From the NCBI GenBank assembly GCA_963281255.1, contig OY725489.1:6634523-6698522 (forward strand): a stretch of 64,000 nucleotides of DNA, written 5' to 3'. The notes beneath the pieces are model-generated. The model ran no database searches and was not told where the DNA came from. It was given only the letters and a program-made list of their open reading frames with translations. Positions 60,650-64,000 of this stretch are shown piece after piece (positions within the stretch are counted from its first letter, which is position 1; every line of letters starts with the position of its first letter). The position numbers and the translations under genes are program-made. Origin of the DNA: Aphrocallistes beatrix. Its lineage: Eukaryota > Porifera > Hexactinellida > Sceptrulophora > Aphrocallistidae.

Positions 60650-63004
60650 TCATTTCCAATGGGGCACCAACATTTTTTGGGTACAGATTACCCGCCAATG
60701 AGAACTAATCATTAAAGACATTTGTAGCAACAATTGATTTATTTGTATTTGTATGAAATTATAAATACGTAGTACATATATAAGTGCGATTCTACGATTT
60801 CCTAGTTTTGCGAAGTCATCCTCGATGTCCTCCATGTTGATTCGGGACGATCTTTCTCTGTTTATTGATAAAGTTTCAAGGTCTTCCAGCCTGTCATCGT
60901 CCATGACACTGCGTGAATATGTCTTGACACGTTTCATACAAGAAAATGATCTCTCGTTTTCCGCTGTCGTTACAGGAATTACGACAGCAATAAGGAAAGT
61001 TGTGTACAACTGGGAATAACAAACGCGATGAGGGTACACAAATTGTAAAACATCGAGAATAGATTTACATTCTTGTTTGCTATTGTGGTGTTGCTCTTTG
61101 AAGACCTCAAGTTCGCTTCTTAACAAATCCTTACGAATTTCGTAGTGTTCTACGAAAGGCATCATTATTTCAAAGTTTAGAAAAAACTTTGACAACGGAT
61201 TCATGGCTGACATACCTTTGAGCATGCATGAAACTTCGTCATCAAAACGAAGATCCAGCTCTTCACAAACTCCCCAATCACTGTGTCAAAAAGCTTGACC
61301 TTGTGATCGTCTTTAGTCTATATACGCTGATTTGAATCTTCCCTGCATCTTCTACGGCGGCGCTCAATTGGTGGTGCAATGTCGTACTTTGTAATTACTT
61401 GTACAACACGAATCCATACTTCTTCGAACAAGTCTTCTCTCACTAAACTGGCCTTCAGAGCTGCAATGAGTTCCACAGCTTTGGCTGTGTCCATTTCCTT
61501 GCTTTGGAGGTAGTTTGCGGTCATACTAGACCTACGGAGTATATCTTAGAATAGGACCAGGTTTACAATAAAATTCGTGTCGATGAATCTCAAAATGACT
61601 CCTGCAGCTGCTCTTCTATCGTGGTTGTTATCTTCAGCAAAAATCCAGCACAATCAATAATGCTACCTAAAGTTGCAATAACTGCGTCACAGGCCTCTGC
61701 TTGAGAACACCAGCGCATTTTTGACAACGATTTCAACTGTTTCATACGTAGAGCATCAGCTTCTTCGACATTTTCCCTGAGTTTATGTTGTGTTTGAACA
61801 AATCGATCATGCGGTGCCGTAGCTGAGAAAAACTTATACAACGCAGCCAACTGATCGAAAAAGGCACCAGCTTTGGGAATTGAGAATACACTGCTAATAA
61901 CTACTAGGTTGAGTCTATGAGCGTAACAGTGTACATATATCGCCTTGGGGCACACTTCTGCACGCATGAGGGACTGGAGCACTCTCTTTCTCCCGCTCAT
62001 CACAGCCGCCCCGTCGTAATACTGTGCAACTAAATGAGACTTGCTATCTACTTCCATACTATTCAGTATCGCACTTAATGTGGTTTTACCGATTCTGCGT
62101 CTAGACCTTCTGCACGAACGAAATTGTAGAAATCTTCATGCAAAAGTCCGTCGTCAGAATATCGCAGAGAGACCGATATTTGTTCATCCTTTCCGCAATC
62201 CTTACATTCATCACACATTAAAGAAAAATATTTAGCGTTCTTTAACGATAGTAGAATATCATCACGAACAGACTTGGCAAGCAGGGCGAGAATGGTATCT
62301 TGAATGTCGTGATGAACATATTGAGCGTTCTTAGGTCCTTGTAGCTTAGAAAGAATAATAGGATCATGTATTGCATATGAGGACAGGATCTCCAAAAGAT
62401 TTCCTCTGTTTCGGGCTCCACAGTTAAAACCTTGCTCAACATGTTCACCTTCTAAGTCTACCATCCGTCCTTCTCTATGTCCACGAAATGCCAAGTCTTG
62501 AACGCTACAGGTTAAAATAACCTGTGACACTGTCTTTAGGAAATGGCGATTTTCTAGAATGTCCCTTCTACTTACGATGTTAATTTTCGTCAAAATGCTT
62601 CCAGTCTTGGCCGCTTCACAGAAGCTTGTCCATTTTTGACAGGCCTCGAGGTGAGGAACCCACATTTCGTGTCCTTTCAGTCCTTTGTCATTGTTCAATG
62701 CTGATTTCCAATTTGAGAATCCCAAAGTTGTCCATGTATGACTGGTATTAGAGTTTTGAAAAGCACGACAACAATAACAAAATGCAGAATCGGCGATCTG
62801 TGAATATTCCAACCAAGGTCGCCCAGCATACCAATCTTTAGAAAAACCACGCTGCTTTGAACTAAAGATTTTCTTCGGGTAGATTTTGAGTTTTGATTGA
62901 ACAGGATGGTCAGCAAGATTTTTGGCTAAATCTGTGACACCCTCAATGGGAGTAAAGTCGGTGAGTTTTTCGGAATTATTACTTCCATCTTCCGGTACCG
63001 CCAC
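60650..63004 (-). pseudogene. hAT transposase, TTF/ZMYM type, decayed
   Basis: Minus-strand blocks in order: TTF-type zinc finger with FSKDWY, DSAFCYCCRAF and GFSNWKSAL (63004-62700); DUF4371-like part FSLMCDECKD and QISVSLRY (about 62200); frameshift near 62080; AQYYDGAAVMSG, VHCYAHRLNLVV and MRWCSQAEA (62057-61590); stop at about 61590 and frame change; MTANYLQSKEMD (61524); then the hAT dimerisation segment TTAENERSFSCMKRVKTY (about 60950). About four lesions over roughly 780 codons mean it is a relatively recent pseudogene. Confidence 0.88.
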
Positions 63005-63009
63005 ATCAA

Positions 63010-63225
63010 AATGTTTGCGTTTAGCAGGTGGTTAGGGTTGAAAAACGTTTTTTTCATAATGCAAATTTAATAAGATACGTACGTAAGTATAATGGCTTAA
63101 TCGATTGAAATTAGGTATATAGTATATATACACATATTATGATATTTACTTACACTTACTGTTATTTTATTACACTTAAATATTGGTGTACACTATTGAA
63201 TTAGGGAAACCTGTTTATCGATATA
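63010..63225. other. Sequence upstream of the hAT pseudogene
   Basis: AT-rich; no clear 5' TIR of the hAT element. Confidence 0.35.
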
Positions 63226-63257
63226 CTAGACATTTAGCCCCCTAGCCACATCATAGC

Positions 63258-63955
63258 CAGGGTTGGCTAATTAAACCCGGACTGGGCAAAACCCCCTTTT
63301 GTGGGTTAAAGTGGGTTTTATTCTAATGTACTTGTAAATCCTTATTCTGCAAGTATTATACTAGTATTAAGATTCTGTAATGATGATTTTCATAATACCA
63401 GATGTACGAACAATGGAATTTCTTAAAAGTTACAACAATCTGAGGTGCTTTAAGTTAACAATCAAAGGATACTACTATTATATAGAATAGTTTGTTCATC
63501 TTAGCTATTCTAATCATAGCGGTTACTACATGTATATTGGCTAGTTTTGTTGGTGGCCCAGTGATCCAAAGCTTTTTTCTAAAAGTGGAAGGTCCAAGCT
63601 GAGGCGCATAAATCCTTCAATTGAGCGGATATATTCTAACTTTAGTTTAGTCCAGACAAAGTTCGAAATAGATTAGGCTTAGAGAACCAGCAAAATTGGT
63701 AACCTGTTATCGAGAATTGAGAGGTTCAGTGGAGTTTGATTGGTGATTTACTTTCCATTTGTTTTAGATTTTGATAGGCACCTCTTACAATAAATACGCT
63801 TATATAATTAATTATATCGTTGAATTTGAAAACAAGGACAATAACTGGGTAAATCCGTTTCTGGAGAATAAAACCCGTTTTACCCCGGATTTTACCCGAG
63901 TTTAACCCACTGGACTGTGCGAAACCTATTAAACCCGGGTAAAATTCAAACTCTG
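63258..63955. mobile_element. hAT-type MITE with perfect 8-bp target duplication
   Basis: Ends CAGGGTTGGCTAATTAAACC and the imperfect inverse CGGGTAAAATTCAAACTCTG. Identical 8-bp duplication ATCATAGC (63250-63257, 63956-63963). The related repeat at 8690-8830 has a single copy of this octamer, which confirms the insertion. 698 bp, no gene; AACCCGG/CCGGGTT motifs recur near both ends. Confidence 0.9.
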
Positions 63956-64000
63956 ATCATAGCAGCATAGGAATGTGAAAACATTCCATTTTTACAACTC

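Overview
The window reads as nuclear DNA of an invertebrate animal. It is AT-rich, and I recognise no ordinary host gene, rRNA or tRNA. Every coding region I can identify belongs to a transposable element. The mix of families (RAG1-like, Ginger, THAP/P, Mutator-like, several hAT types, pogo/Tigger, Gypsy) and the introns with animal-style GT-AG sites argue against a prokaryote, plant or fungus. A RAG1-like transposase with a C-terminal CCHC knuckle points to a non-vertebrate animal. The species cannot be fixed from sequence alone.

Layout. 0-1.6 kb: C-terminal two thirds of a RAG1-like (ProtoRAG-type) transposase, broken by one stop and one frameshift. 1.9-3.9 kb: a large inverted-repeat element. 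5.0-7.7 kb: a Helentron-like element beside a decayed Mutator-like transposase with a PHD-like finger. 8-12.5 kb: hAT MITE, a repeat with a small conserved ORF, and old duplications. 12.77-20.85 kb: a nest in which a P-superfamily foldback MITE (7-bp duplication ATTACAC) contains a second P-type MITE (TACTACT) and a complete Ginger transposon (TGT...ACA ends, 4-bp duplication GGCC). The Ginger gene has eight supported exons with no stop or frameshift, encoding integrase plus an OTU protease domain. It also holds a hAT MITE. 20.9-25.8 kb: a KRBA2-like fragment, a tandem duplication and mariner-type MITEs. 25.88-29.43 kb: a complete P element (3547 bp, about 225-bp TIRs, 7-bp duplication GAGCAAC) with a THAP transposase frame interrupted only by one TAG. 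29.8-41.9 kb: integrase and KRBA2-like scraps, MITEs, a hAT pseudogene and a Tigger/jerky pseudogene. 42-46.4 kb and 52.3-57.3 kb: repeated copies of an approximately 490-bp AT-rich family ending in a block of three GC-rich hairpins, mixed with TA microsatellites. 47-51 kb: Gypsy gag/RT fragments and a second, degraded Ginger-type integrase. 57.4-64 kb: an intact P-type foldback MITE, a second copy of the small-ORF repeat, a ZMYM/TTF-type hAT pseudogene and a terminal hAT MITE.

How the parts relate. The autonomous P element and the foldback MITEs share terminal sequence (CATRGCYTACTRTATATA) and 7-bp duplications, so the P transposase is the likely source of mobility for the MITEs. Intact repeat copies elsewhere in the window act as empty sites for several insertions and give a relative order of events. 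Most other genes are decayed. The Ginger gene is the only multi-exon gene that looks intact throughout.
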